Below, in pieces: positions 1-7,848 of a stretch of 48,169 nt of DNA (its first letter is position 1; each line of letters begins with the position of its first letter). Origin of the DNA: Roseicyclus sp. (GTDB taxonomy: Bacteria; Pseudomonadota; Alphaproteobacteria; Rhodobacterales; Rhodobacteraceae); contig JAESTV010000068.1 of the NCBI GenBank assembly GCA_016763475.1, positions 1 to 48,169 on the forward strand. Reading direction: 5' to 3'. Under the pieces are notes generated by a model. The model was not told where the DNA came from and did no database searches. It worked only from the letters and a program-made list of their open reading frames with translations. The position numbers were made by a program, and so were the translations under genes.

Positions 1-354
1 GAAGTTGAAGGTCACGATCACCCCGAGATCGAGACAACGGATGAGCACACCAAACTGGCCGAACGTCGGGTGAAACTGGGTCTGCTGCTGGCAGAGCTGG
101 GTCAAAAGAACGATGTGCAGGTTTCGGATTCTGAGATGACCCAGGCGATCATGACCCAGGCGCGCCAGCATCCGGGCCAGGAACGGGCGTTCTTTGAGTT
201 CATCCAGAAGAATCAGGCCGCACAGCAACAAGTCCGCGCGCCGCTGTTTGAGGACAAGGTTGTTGATTTCATCGGCGAGATGGCTGAGGTGGTTGAAAAA
301 GAGGTCTCCAAGGATGAGCTCAAAGCCGCTGTGGAAGCGCTTGACGAGGAATAA
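1..354 (+). CDS. tig: Trigger factor, C-terminal part (5' truncated by the window)
   Basis: The first 117 codons form the C-terminal end of trigger factor, the ribosome-associated chaperone and peptidyl-prolyl isomerase that meets nascent chains at the exit tunnel. The frame is open from base 1 without a start, so the ribosome-binding and isomerase domains lie outside the window. What is visible is the helical arm region: the [14 protein letters not shown] segment, then [21 protein letters not shown] and a [10 protein letters not shown] stretch, all typical of the chaperone domain. The tail is acidic ([17 protein letters not shown]). A strong intrinsic terminator follows 30 bases after the stop, so this looks like the last gene of its transcript. 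Recognition rests on these arm motifs. Confidence 0.9.
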   Translation, partial: EVEGHDHPEIETTDEHTKLAERRVKLGLLLAELGQKNDVQVSDSEMTQAIMTQARQHPGQERAFFEFIQKNQAAQQQVRAPLFEDKVVDFIGEMAEVVEKEVSKDELKAAVEALDEE

Positions 355-383
355 CCCAGCCGCATCTGCGAGCCAGGTAAATC

Positions 384-414
384 AAAGGGCGGCCCTCGCG
401 GGCCGCCTTTTTTG
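384..414 (+). terminator. Intrinsic terminator of tig
   Basis: An 8-bp GC stem (388-395 with 400-407, loop TCGC) is preceded by A residues and followed by six T residues, the classic Rho-independent form. Confidence 0.9.
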
Positions 415-513
415 TTGGGAAAAACCACGTTGTTATCCGATAACGGCGCCCCGCTTTTGAAAAACAGCGCCGGGTAAGCGCATTCTTGGTCCATCGCCGA
501 ACACCGGCACATT

Positions 514-541
514 TTGAAGACTTTTTTCTAGCACCTACTTT
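514..541 (+). promoter_or_regulatory. Candidate sigma-70-type promoter for the 587 gene
   Basis: TTGAAG (514-519) and TACTTT (536-541) are separated by 16 bases, which would start transcription near 548 and leave room for the AAAGG ribosome-binding site before 587. A second pair, TTGAAC (542-547) and TATTTT (564-569), is also present but would start too close to the start codon. The stretch 355-586 holds otherwise only the tig terminator and a 13-base inverted repeat (432-444). Confidence 0.35.
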
Positions 542-586
542 TTGAACACCTCTTGAACCCATGTATTTTACCAAAGGCTTAATCCC

Positions 587-1201
587 ATGTTTAAATTCAC
601 CATCGCCACCGCGATTGGCCTGTCTGCGGTAGTTTCCGCCGCCCAGGCCGACACGATCGTGGTCCAGACCTACCCGTACGTCACCCCCGTTCACGTCACA
701 CCCACGCACGGAATTTCGGCTTACAACACGCCGTCGTTTGCTCGCATGGTCGAGATGTGCGCCCGTCTCGGCTTTGATTGCGGCGTGCCTGGGGCCGACG
801 CTGTCCCCCATCCACATCTGTCACCTGAAGCACAGGCTGACGCCGACAAGCGGCTGGGGCTGTATGCTGACGAGTGGGAGGATTACGCGCTCGAGATAGA
901 AGAGCGCTTTGAGACGCTCCCCGCGCCGGTTTACCCGCGCGCCCATGACCTGTTCGGCTGGAACACCCCACGCTCCTTGCTGGGTTTGGCGCCAAGTTTG
1001 GCACCACGTTCGGTGCCCCGTCTGATGCCACATACGTTTCCGCGCACGGTTCCGTTTGCACAGGTGAACCCATACCAATTCGGCCACCGCTTCCCGACCA
1101 TGCCCCGGATCGCGATGCCCCGGATCGAGGTTCCATATGGCTTTGCAAATCCGCGTGGTGCGTTCCCACGTGGGCCGCTGATCCCCTGGCCCTCCCTCTG
1201 A
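587..1201 (+). CDS. Secreted Pro-rich protein of unknown function
   Basis: The 204-residue product starts with a clear Sec signal peptide (MFKFTIATAIGLSAVVSAAQA, cleavage after AQA near residue 21) and should be exported to the periplasm or beyond. The start is supported by AAAGG eight bases upstream. The mature part has two zones: residues about 40-110, with two cysteines in the segment MCARLGFDCG and an acidic helix rich in Glu, and a C-terminal zone (about 125-204) of repeated Pro-Arg-Met-Phe elements such as RSVPRLMPHTFPRTVP and two MPRI motifs. No transmembrane segment or catalytic motif is visible. I do not recognise the family. It lies 85 bases ahead of another signal-peptide protein, and a hairpin separates the two. 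Confidence 0.7.
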   Translation: MFKFTIATAIGLSAVVSAAQADTIVVQTYPYVTPVHVTPTHGISAYNTPSFARMVEMCARLGFDCGVPGADAVPHPHLSPEAQADADKRLGLYADEWEDYALEIEERFETLPAPVYPRAHDLFGWNTPRSLLGLAPSLAPRSVPRLMPHTFPRTVPFAQVNPYQFGHRFPTMPRIAMPRIEVPYGFANPRGAFPRGPLIPWPSL

Positions 1202-1210
1202 CCCCGCCCA

Positions 1211-1246
1211 GCCCTGCCTTGTCCCGACCATATAACGGGGCAGGGC
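1211..1246 (+). terminator. Hairpin after the 587 gene
   Basis: GCCCTGCC (1211-1218) pairs with GGCAGGGC (1239-1246), with an inner CCCG/CGGG pair. There is no clear T-run behind it, so it may be a weak terminator or an mRNA-stabilising hairpin. Confidence 0.4.
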
Positions 1247-1286
1247 GCCCATTTCCTTTCCCATTCATTAATCGAGTAGTAAAACC

Positions 1287-1823
1287 ATGAAACGTTCTCT
1301 CCCCGTTCTGGCCGTATTGGCCGCCACACTCGCCACGCCGCTTGCGGCGCAAGATATGTCGAGCTTCCTGAACCCAAGCGCCCTTGCGGCGCAGCTGGGC
1401 CTCGGCAATCGTGCTGTCATCACCCAACTGCCCACCACCACCTTACGTGCGCCCCTTGGCTACACCCTGTCCACATCGCGCGTAACGGCGCTCAATCACG
1501 GCGCTATCGCGTCGTTGTCACCTGAGATTCGCTCATATGCGCCGCGCACATCCATCACGCCGGTTCCCCGTGGACACATCGCCCGTGTGCTGACGCCAAG
1601 TGCTGATGTCGCGCCCGTTGTCACACTTGTGGCCCCCCGCGCAGGTGTTGCTGACATGGCTGAACTGATGGCCGAGGTTGCTGACGCCGCCCCTGCTGGT
1701 GCCAACACAGTTGTCATCTCCGGTGCCAACACCGCCGTCATCTCTGGCGCCAACACTGCCGTCATCCGCTCCTCCGGTCCGGCCCCGCGGCTGAGCTGGT
1801 GGCAGCGCATCTTCGGCGATTGA
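1287..1823 (+). CDS. Secreted protein of unknown function with short Ala-Asn-Thr repeats
   Basis: The 178-residue product has a Sec signal peptide (KRSLPVLAVLAATLATPLAA, cleavage near residue 21). The mature protein is rich in Ala, Val and Thr and has no cysteine after the signal. Near the C-terminus an eight-residue unit is repeated in tandem: GANTVVIS, GANTAVIS, GANTAVIR (1702-1770), with matching DNA repeats. It ends in the aromatic and basic tail WWQRIFGD. No known domain is recognised. Its position next to the 587 gene, with a similar size and also exported, suggests a pair, but there is no clear sequence similarity that would make them paralogues. Confidence 0.65.
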   Translation: MKRSLPVLAVLAATLATPLAAQDMSSFLNPSALAAQLGLGNRAVITQLPTTTLRAPLGYTLSTSRVTALNHGAIASLSPEIRSYAPRTSITPVPRGHIARVLTPSADVAPVVTLVAPRAGVADMAELMAEVADAAPAGANTVVISGANTAVISGANTAVIRSSGPAPRLSWWQRIFGD

Positions 1824-1834
1824 GTCCCTCTATT

Positions 1835-1863
1835 GCGGCCCCGGGTTTTGTGCCCGGGGCCGC
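1835..1863 (+). terminator. Strong hairpin after the 1287 gene
   Basis: An 11-bp perfect GC stem (1835-1845 with 1853-1863, 7-base loop) sits 12 bases after the stop. The T-run is displaced (1876-1880), so termination strength is uncertain. Confidence 0.6.
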
Positions 1864-2060
1864 ATCCCCAAAAATTTTTCGCTTGGGAAATTAGCGGGTT
1901 GGTGGTTATCATGCCGCCCGATATCGTTATTTTGAAAGCGAAGGTCAGGGTTTCCGCAGTTTGGCGGTTTGACGATTTCCCATAGCGTAACATCATTACG
2001 TCTTAATACGGTGCGCTCGGCTCCCCTCGCCGGCGACCAAACAGGAAGGACAAAACAACT

Positions 2061-3560
2061 ATGCGTCTTTTGACCACAAGCGCGATTGCATTGTTTGCAA
2101 TGGGCGGCGCCGCAATGGCCTGCCCCAATTACCAGCTATCCCAGGGTGGCTTATCTTTTGACGGGTCCCAGTTGAATCTGCCCCAGAACTTGGCGGTTCA
2201 GGCGGGTGGCAACTTCGCGTTGGACCAATGCGGATTGGGTACTCTTGGCTACGGCCAGTTCCGTGCCGCCCCGGATTACACCCTGAACCTGACGGGTATG
2301 GCCGGACGTGGGTTGGACATTTACGTCACCTCCAGCTGTGACCCGGCGCTGTTGGTGAACGACTCCTCGGGCCAGTGGCATTTTAACGATGACCGCAATG
2401 GCCTTCAGCCAGGCGTGACCCTTCCCGCAGGCACGGCCAATGGCCGTGTCGACGTTTGGGTTGGCACATTCTCTGGCGGCGGTTGCCCTGCGACGCTGTC
2501 AGTTCAGGGGGTTGGCGGCGCCCCGGCGCCTGCTCCGGCCCCTGCACCCGCTCCGGCTCCTGCACCCGTTCCGGCACCAACCCTTGCGGGCTGCCCCACA
2601 TGGCAGGTCCCTGGTCCCGCGTTGCAGTTTGACGCAAGCCAGCTTCTGCAACCGCTGAGCTACATCACCCAAGCCACAGGCGGCGTGTCCATCCGGGATT
2701 GCCCGGATATCCAGGGCGGTGGCAGTGCAAGTGAAGTACCGCAGTATTCGATCACACTGACGGGAATGGCTGGTTACGAGTTGTTGATGTATGCCGAAAC
2801 CCAGTGTGATGCGACGTTGCTGGTCAACGGTGCAGATACGACCTGGTACTACAATGATGACGGCCATGGCCAATTGCAGCCGGAATTGACGATCTCGGAT
2901 CAAGCGGCCTTGAACGGTCGGATTGATGTGTGGGTTGGGCTTTACGGTGGTAACAACTGTTCGGGCACATATACCCTTCAGGCGATCCCGGTTGTTCAAC
3001 CGGCACCAGCACCAGCACCTGCTCCGGCCCCAGCTCCGGTGCCAGTACCTGCTCCGGCGCCAGTGCCAGTTCCGGCTCCTGCGCCAGTTCCGGTCCCAGC
3101 GCCCGCACCTGCACCTGCGCCGGCACCTGTCCCGACACCAGTGGGCGGTTGCCCAACCGTGGGCTTACAGGGCATTCCCGTTACCAGCGATGGTCAGGAG
3201 CTTTACAGCCCCGACACATACATCGTGCAAGCCGGTGGCGTGACGCCGCTTTCAAGCTGCGCGGATGTCCCTGGTCTGGGCGTGGCCAACGCAGGTCCGC
3301 ACTACACCTTCTTCCTTTCGGGGATGGAGACCTACGGGCGCCTTGAGATTGAGGTGGATAGCGTTTGTGACACCACGCTTCTGGTCAACGACGCTCAGGG
3401 CAACTGGCACTTCGACGACGACAGCGGCGGCGCATTGCAGCCTGCGCTGAACCTGACGGATACTGCGGCATTGAATGGCCGGGTGGATATCTGGGTTGGC
3501 ACGTTTGGCCCGTCGATCACATGTCAGGCCGAGATCGAGTTGGAGACCTGGAACTTCTGA
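2061..3560 (+). CDS. Secreted protein with three four-cysteine domains joined by Pro-Ala linkers
   Basis: The 499-residue product has a Sec signal peptide (residues 1-20, cleavage AMA before Cys21) and a good AGGAAGGA ribosome-binding site. It consists of three copies of one domain, at about 21-150, 178-309 and 364-499, joined by Pro-Ala and Pro-Val linkers at about 154-173 and 313-360. Each copy has four cysteines in the same order (C21/C57/C93/C142; C178/C214/C249/C300; C364/C400/C436/C488), a core of the form CDxxLLVN followed by W, aromatic and two or three acidic residues, and then GRxDVWVG. The layout suggests an all-beta extracellular module with two disulfides and an acidic loop that could bind calcium, in the style of PPC-type domains; that is inference. 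The third copy is closest to the single-domain protein at 3782. Function unknown; adhesion or matrix binding would fit. Confidence 0.85.
   Translation: MRLLTTSAIALFAMGGAAMACPNYQLSQGGLSFDGSQLNLPQNLAVQAGGNFALDQCGLGTLGYGQFRAAPDYTLNLTGMAGRGLDIYVTSSCDPALLVNDSSGQWHFNDDRNGLQPGVTLPAGTANGRVDVWVGTFSGGGCPATLSVQGVGGAPAPAPAPAPAPAPAPVPAPTLAGCPTWQVPGPALQFDASQLLQPLSYITQATGGVSIRDCPDIQGGGSASEVPQYSITLTGMAGYELLMYAETQCDATLLVNGADTTWYYNDDGHGQLQPELTISDQAALNGRIDVWVGLYGGNNCSGTYTLQAIPVVQPAPAPAPAPAPAPVPVPAPAPVPVPAPAPVPVPAPAPAPAPAPVPTPVGGCPTVGLQGIPVTSDGQELYSPDTYIVQAGGVTPLSSCADVPGLGVANAGPHYTFFLSGMETYGRLEIEVDSVCDTTLLVNDAQGNWHFDDDSGGALQPALNLTDTAALNGRVDIWVGTFGPSITCQAEIELETWNF
2521..2580 (+). repeat. Pro-Ala linker repeat, first
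   Basis: Low-complexity in-frame repeat of GCx-CCx codons encoding alternating Pro and Ala between domains 1 and 2 of the 2061 protein. A flexible, extended spacer is the likely role. Confidence 0.85.
3000..3141 (+). repeat. Pro-Ala/Pro-Val linker repeat, second
   Basis: A longer in-frame repeat of Pro-Ala and Pro-Val units between domains 2 and 3. Its length could change by replication slippage without breaking the frame only when whole codons are gained or lost. Confidence 0.85.
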
Positions 3561-3665
3561 TCCGGATCATCCCCTCGGGCGGCGTGGATAAACGCGCCTC
3601 CGGGGGGCCATCTCCAAGGGGTTGAGGTAAGGAATTCCAGCCTTTTCCCGACACCCGAAAAAAAC

Positions 3666-3704
3666 GATGTTGCCCTCGTCACCCCTACAGACCGGGGCAA
3701 CATC
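3666..3704 (+). other. Perfect 10-bp stem-loop between the two four-cysteine genes
   Basis: GATGTTGCCC (3666-3675) pairs exactly with GGGCAACATC (3695-3704) across a 19-base loop. No T-run follows. It could end the 2061 transcript, stabilise mRNA or be a regulatory leader of the 3782 gene. Confidence 0.55.
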
Positions 3705-3781
3705 AAACACCAAAATTTAGACGCCAAATTTCAACGACCGACTACCCCCTTCCAAGACAAAAATTTTTCGGAGTAACACAA

Positions 3782-4249
3782 ATGAAAAAGATTCTTGTAG
3801 CCGCAACCGCCCTTGTTTTATCCACTGGAGTCGCCGCCGCCTGTCCCGCTTGGGAAAATGATGGCGTCCAAACTGGCTACACCACTGGCCAGGATCTCTA
3901 TTCCCCCAATAGCTATTCCGTGACTGCCGGAGGCAGCCAGAGCCTTCGTGACTGCGGCTGGAACCACTCGGGTTACGTAATCTCGAGCCCCGATTTCGAA
4001 TTCCAGATCGCCGGTATGGAGCAGTATAACCGCCTTGAAATTCGCGCTGTTGCCAGCTGCGATACGGTTCTTCTGGTCAATGCCGCCAACGGTAACTGGT
4101 TCTTTGACGATGACAGCCACGGCAACCTGAACCCATCCGTGAACCTGTATGGCGCCGATGCAGCCTCCGGCGTTTATGACATCTGGGTTGGCACCTACGG
4201 CAGGGATCTGTGCAGTGCGACGCTGCAGATGGAGACTTGGTACAACTAA
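3782..4249 (+). CDS. Secreted single four-cysteine-domain protein
   Basis: The 155-residue product has a Sec signal peptide (residues 1-20, VAAA before Cys21) and an upstream CGGAG. The mature protein is one copy of the domain found three times in the neighbour at 2061: cysteines C21, C58, C93 and C144; the CDTVLLVN core; NWFFDDDS; DIWVGTYG; and the closing ETW segment. A cysteine directly after the signal peptide recalls a lipobox, but the -3 position is Ala rather than Leu and the same cysteine is kept in the internal domains of the neighbour, so a disulfide is more likely than a lipid anchor. It is a paralogue produced by domain duplication or loss. Function unknown. Confidence 0.85.
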   Translation: MKKILVAATALVLSTGVAAACPAWENDGVQTGYTTGQDLYSPNSYSVTAGGSQSLRDCGWNHSGYVISSPDFEFQIAGMEQYNRLEIRAVASCDTVLLVNAANGNWFFDDDSHGNLNPSVNLYGADAASGVYDIWVGTYGRDLCSATLQMETWYN

Positions 4250-4280
4250 TTGATCTGACCTGAGCGTCAGTTTTGCGAAT

Positions 4281-4308
4281 GGCCCGCCCTTATCGGCGGG
4301 TCGTTTTG
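4281..4308 (+). terminator. Intrinsic terminator after the 3782 gene
   Basis: CCCGCC (4283-4288) pairs with GGCGGG (4295-4300) and is followed by TCGTTTT. Confidence 0.7.
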
Positions 4309-4361
4309 CGTTCCGGGGGGAGTTGTGATCAGCTGTCCTGAAACTGCGTGAAGGAACAGCA

Positions 4362-4991
4362 ATGACGTTTGAGACCTGGTTGGCTTTTGCACTGGCAAGT
4401 GCCGTGGTTGTGTTGATTCCCGGCCCGAATATCGTGCTGACGGTGACATACGCGATCCGAGATGGAATGCGGTCGGGTTTTGCGACCGTGCCGGGTGTGG
4501 TGGTGGGCGCGTTCATTGGGATGAGCGTGTCGCTTGCGGGAGCTGGCGCGGTTCTTGCGGCCTCGGTTGGCTTGTTCACGGCAATGAAGATGATCGGCGC
4601 GCTTTACCTGCTGTGGCTGGCCTACAAACTCTGGGTCGCCCCGGTTGAGGGTATCCGCACCCAAGACGATGCGCCCGAGCGGTCACTTTGGAGGCTCTTT
4701 CGGCAGTCAATCCTGATCAGCGCGTTGAACCCCAAGGGCCCCGTGTTCTACATGGCCTTTGTCCCGCAATTCATCGACCCTTCTGCGCCAGCGCTCGCAC
4801 AATTCTCGATCCTGACTGCAACGTTTCTTGCCGTGGCAGGTTTGAACGGGTTTGGCTGGCTGGCGTTGGCCAGCGCGATGCGCGACCGTTTGCAGGGGCC
4901 ATTTGTGATGCGCCTGATTAACCGGGTTGGGGCGATGTGCCTTGGATTGGCCGCTGTCATCGCGCTGCGAGCCAGCCGAACGGCCAGCTAG
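4362..4991 (+). CDS. LysE/RhtB-family amino-acid exporter
   Basis: The 209-residue membrane protein has the LysE/RhtB pattern: about six hydrophobic segments and the N-terminal signature VVVLIPGPNIVLTVTYAIRDG, where the PGPN motif is typical. Members export amino acids or derivatives such as homoserine, threonine or lysine from the cytoplasm using the proton gradient; the substrate cannot be read from sequence. AAGGA precedes the ATG at a good distance. The length matches the family (about 200-210 residues). It runs convergently into the minus-strand dehydrogenase at 4995 with only three bases between the two genes. Confidence 0.88.
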   Translation: MTFETWLAFALASAVVVLIPGPNIVLTVTYAIRDGMRSGFATVPGVVVGAFIGMSVSLAGAGAVLAASVGLFTAMKMIGALYLLWLAYKLWVAPVEGIRTQDDAPERSLWRLFRQSILISALNPKGPVFYMAFVPQFIDPSAPALAQFSILTATFLAVAGLNGFGWLALASAMRDRLQGPFVMRLINRVGAMCLGLAAVIALRASRTAS

Positions 4992-4994
4992 ACG

Positions 4995-6197
4995 TTATTC
5001 CTCCGCTGGCGTCAGGCGGATCAGCGCGCCGGGATCGTCGTCGATAAGAATGAGGATCGCCCCGTTTGCGTCCACGGCCACATCGCGCACGCGGCCCTGG
5101 CCGGTGCGAAAACGTTCCTCACCGATGATGGTGTTGCGCTCCCCGTCCGAAGCCACCTCCAGGCGCACCAGCGTCTGGCCTGCCAGTGCGCCCATCAGGA
5201 TGTCACCCTGCCAGTCGGGGAACATCTCACCCTCGTAGAAGATGAGATCGGACGGCGCGATGGACGGATCCCAGTAGTAGCGCGGCTCGGTGAAGCTGGG
5301 CGCATGGGCCTGCTCACCGGCGCCGACATCCGAGCCGTTGTAATTCACGCCGTAGCTGACGAGGGGCCAGCCGTAATTCGCGCCGCGGGTGATGATGTTC
5401 AACTCATCCCCGCCAGCGGGGCCATGTTCCAGCACCCAAAGCCGGTCTGTGCCCGGTTGCAGCGCCAGACCCTGCACATTGCGGTGCCCGTAGCTGAGAA
5501 CCTCGGGCAGGGCATCCTCGGTGATAGGCTCCCCCACCGGCGCGCCGTCTGGCGTGATGTGGACAATGACGCCGTAGGAGGTGCTGGGGTCTTGGGCCAG
5601 TTCGCGGTTTTCAGGGGTGAAGCGGTCGCCGGTGGTGATCACAAGCGTGCCGTCAGCCAGGGGCAGGATACGGCTGCCGAAATGAGCCGGGACAAGAGAG
5701 GCCGGGGTTTGGCGGAAGATTTCGGTGACATCCGTCAGCTGGGTCAGATCCTCGGACAGGATCGCGCGGGCAGCGGCGGTCGCAGAATTGGCGAGGCCGA
5801 TACGCGACGCATAGGTAAGGTAGATGGTGCGGGTGTCCGCAAAATCCGGGGCAAGGGCCACGTCCAGTAAGCCACCCTGCTGCATCGCACGGACGGCTGG
5901 CACATTGCGGATTTCTGGCCCCAAGGTGCCATCGCGGGTAATGTGGCGCAGAGTGCCGCCACGTTCGGTCACGATATAACCCGCGCCGTTTGGCAGCACC
6001 GCCAGCCCCCAGGGCCGCGCCAGTGCGCCGGTGATGACCTCTTCGTCGAAGGTGACACCTGACGCGACCTGCGGGGCCTCTGTCTGCTCGGCAAACGCAA
6101 GTACCGTGTCGGGCAGGTTGGCGGTGCCGTCATCCACCGGGTCCTGCGCCAGGGCGGGGGAGGTGAGGAGGAGCAAGAAGGGCAGGGCGCGGAGCAT
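4995..6197 (-). CDS. PQQ-type sorbosone/glucose dehydrogenase-like secreted protein
   Basis: The 400-residue product starts at 6197, where a Sec signal peptide (LRALPFLLLLTSPALAQ) and a GAGG site are found; the frame stays open further upstream only as a shadow of rplI. The mature protein is a six-bladed beta-propeller of the glucose/sorbosone dehydrogenase family: RPWGLAVLPNG, GGLLDVALAPDF, HFGSRILPLADGTLVITTGD, the YGHRNVQGLA segment and HGPAGGDELNII. These enzymes oxidise aldoses or sorbosone in the periplasm with pyrroloquinoline quinone; the cofactor is inferred from the family. The His in HFGSR and the GHRN segment match positions conserved in soluble glucose dehydrogenases. It follows the ribosomal operon but a terminator lies between, so it is probably separately transcribed. 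Confidence 0.87.
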   Translation of the reverse strand: MLRALPFLLLLTSPALAQDPVDDGTANLPDTVLAFAEQTEAPQVASGVTFDEEVITGALARPWGLAVLPNGAGYIVTERGGTLRHITRDGTLGPEIRNVPAVRAMQQGGLLDVALAPDFADTRTIYLTYASRIGLANSATAAARAILSEDLTQLTDVTEIFRQTPASLVPAHFGSRILPLADGTLVITTGDRFTPENRELAQDPSTSYGVIVHITPDGAPVGEPITEDALPEVLSYGHRNVQGLALQPGTDRLWVLEHGPAGGDELNIITRGANYGWPLVSYGVNYNGSDVGAGEQAHAPSFTEPRYYWDPSIAPSDLIFYEGEMFPDWQGDILMGALAGQTLVRLEVASDGERNTIIGEERFRTGQGRVRDVAVDANGAILILIDDDPGALIRLTPAEE

Positions 6198-6225
6198 GGC
6201 GGGCCTCGTGTCAGATGCGTGTTCC

Positions 6226-6259
6226 ATAGAAATAGGCCGCCCCCACACGGAGACGGCCC
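6226..6259 (-). terminator. Intrinsic terminator of the rpsF-rpsR-rplI operon
   Basis: On the minus strand a 10-bp stem with two G-U pairs (6249-6258 with 6235-6244, loop GTGT) lies 33 bases after the rplI stop and is followed by TATTTC. Confidence 0.7.
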
Positions 6260-6291
6260 AACTTTTTCGTGATCGGCATAGATCGGCGAGA

Positions 6292-6921
6292 TTAGTCCTC
6301 GTCGTTTTCCTCAGCCGGCGCATCGTCAGCCGCAGGGGCCGGGGTGTCGCCATCATCGTCCATGCCAGCAGCGCCGATATCATCGAACAGTTCCGCGATC
6401 TCGAATTCGGCTTGTGCTTCTTCCTCAGCGGCCAGATCCTGAATGGATTTACCGGAGGCCTGAAGCTCTGCTTCTTCGGGGGAGCGGGCAACGTTCAGTT
6501 CAATCTCAACCGACACTTCGGGGTGCAGCTTGACCATAACGATATGCAGACCAAGGTCTTTGATCGGTGCGGTCAGAACAACCTGCTTGCGATCAACGGT
6601 GAAGCCTTCTTCCGTTGCCACTTCAGCCGCGTCACGGATGGTGACGGAGCCATAAAGCGCACCGGAATCAGACGCCGATCGGATGATGATGAACTGCTGG
6701 CCTGCCAGCTTTTCACCAAGCTTTTCAGCCTCGGATTTTGTTTCCAGATTGTGCGTTTCAAGTTGCACTTTCTGGCTTTCAAAAGCCTTGAGGTTCATCT
6801 CATTGGCGCGAAGCGCCTTCTTTTGCGGCAGCAGGAAATTGCGCGCGTAGCCCTCTTTAACAGAGACCACTTCGCCCATTTGACCCAGCTTCGCCACACG
6901 TTCCAGAAGGATAACGTCCAT
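6292..6921 (-). CDS. rplI: 50S ribosomal protein L9
   Basis: bL9 binds 23S rRNA near the L1 stalk with its N-terminal domain. The start [19 protein letters not shown] and the signature GYARNFLLP are diagnostic. A long connecting helix follows, then the C-terminal domain. At 209 residues it is about 60 longer than the E. coli protein; the extra part is an acidic Ala/Asp/Glu tail (roughly 160-209, ending EENDED), a kind of extension common in this family of bacteria and expected to be disordered. The gene is the third of rpsF-rpsR-rplI, 12 bases after rpsR. Confidence 0.97.
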   Translation of the reverse strand: MDVILLERVAKLGQMGEVVSVKEGYARNFLLPQKKALRANEMNLKAFESQKVQLETHNLETKSEAEKLGEKLAGQQFIIIRSASDSGALYGSVTIRDAAEVATEEGFTVDRKQVVLTAPIKDLGLHIVMVKLHPEVSVEIELNVARSPEEAELQASGKSIQDLAAEEEAQAEFEIAELFDDIGAAGMDDDGDTPAPAADDAPAEENDED

Positions 6922-6933
6922 GGTGTCGTCCCC

Positions 6934-7161
6934 TTATTTCACAGCGTAAGGCAGAAGGGCCAGGAACCGGGCGCGTTTGATTGCTTTTGCAAGCGCACGC
7001 TGATTCTTGGCGCCAACGGCGGTGATGCGTGACGGCACGATTTTGCCACGCTCGGAAATATAGCGCTGTAGAAGGCGCGTATCTTTATAGTCGATCTTCG
7101 GCGCATTGTCGCCCTCGAAGGGGTCGGTCTTGCGGCGGCGGAAGAATGGTTTAGCGGCCAT
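6934..7161 (-). CDS. rpsR: 30S ribosomal protein S18
   Basis: bS18, 75 residues, binds as a heterodimer with S6 on the platform of the small subunit. The RRKTDPFEG start, [21 protein letters not shown] and [20 protein letters not shown] blocks are full-length and canonical. A GAAAGGA site precedes the ATG. The gap to rpsF (7162-7208) contains a perfect tandem 13-base repeat. Confidence 0.98.
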   Translation of the reverse strand: MAAKPFFRRRKTDPFEGDNAPKIDYKDTRLLQRYISERGKIVPSRITAVGAKNQRALAKAIKRARFLALLPYAVK

Positions 7162-7180
7162 TGGAATGTCCTTTCGAAAG

Positions 7181-7206
7181 AATCACAGGCGGGAATCACA
7201 GGCGGG
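7181..7206. repeat. Tandem 13-base duplication between rpsF and rpsR
   Basis: AATCACAGGCGGG occurs twice in direct succession (7181-7193, 7194-7206), a fresh slippage-type duplication in the short spacer of the operon. Confidence 0.85.
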
Positions 7207-7208
7207 AA

Positions 7209-7562
7209 TCAACGCCGCTCGCGGCGGGTGTCACGTTCATCGCGCTTTTGCATCTGGATTGACGGGCCATCTTCGTGGGCGTCAACTTTGATGGTCAGCA
7301 CACGCATCACGTCGTCATGCAAGCGCATCAGGCGTTCCATTTCCTGGATCGCTTCCGACGGCGCGTCGGTGCGAATGTAGGAATAGTGACCCTTGCGGTT
7401 CTTGTTGATCTTGTAGGCCATGGTCTTAACACCCCAATATTCGGTGTCGACCACGGTGCCGCCATTGTCGGAAAGGACGGTGCCAAAGTGCTCGTTCAGA
7501 GCCTCGGCCTGCGTGTTGGACAAGTCCTGACGCGCAATCATCACATGCTCATAAAGAGGCAT
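7209..7562 (-). CDS. rpsF: 30S ribosomal protein S6
   Basis: bS6, 117 residues, partner of S18. MPLYEHVMIARQDLS, the YWGVKTMAYKINKNRKGHY block and the basic C-terminal tail RDERDTRRERR are typical. GGAG lies close upstream of the start. It is the first gene of the operon and its leader contains a hairpin (7599-7629). Confidence 0.98.
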   Translation of the reverse strand: MPLYEHVMIARQDLSNTQAEALNEHFGTVLSDNGGTVVDTEYWGVKTMAYKINKNRKGHYSYIRTDAPSEAIQEMERLMRLHDDVMRVLTIKVDAHEDGPSIQMQKRDERDTRRERR

Positions 7563-7598
7563 GGGAACTCCATTTCATGTTCACGGGCGCGTTTCAAA

Positions 7599-7629
7599 GG
7601 CCGGGCATTGATATCCTTGCCCCCCGGCC
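7599..7629 (-). promoter_or_regulatory. Leader hairpin upstream of rpsF
   Basis: GGCCGGG (7599-7605) and CCCGGCC (7623-7629) can form a 7-bp stem 37 bases ahead of the rpsF start on the minus strand. Many bacteria regulate this operon by binding the S6:S18 dimer to an mRNA leader; whether this hairpin is that site cannot be decided by eye. Confidence 0.4.
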
Positions 7630-7848
7630 ACGAGGGATCACGCCGATCAATATATTCAGCAAGGTTGGGCGCTCTTAGGCTCAAGGGGTGCCTATGTCCA
7701 CCCTTGGCGGCCAGCAACGCAAGGGTTTTTCCGGGGCCTGCGCGGGTTAACACCGCTAATGCCACGTGGATTCCCGGTTTCTGCCCCATTCTGACCATGA
7801 TGCACAGGCACCAAAGGGTTGGACAGTGCCGTCCGGACAGGGTCGGCG

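Noticed and set aside
1268-1282. TTAA-N7-GTAA resembling a CtrA box just before the 1287 gene.
   Set aside because: One half differs from TTAA, and it overlaps the region needed for ribosome binding, immediately before the start codon. The similarity to the GTA box is probably chance.
3782-3844. Cys21 after the signal peptide as a lipoprotein anchor.
   Set aside because: The -3 residue is not Leu-like and the same cysteine is conserved in internal domains, so it is structural.
6197-6491. An extended N-terminus for the sorbosone dehydrogenase.
   Set aside because: That part is the antisense-frame shadow of rplI; the signal peptide and ribosome-binding site put the start at 6197.
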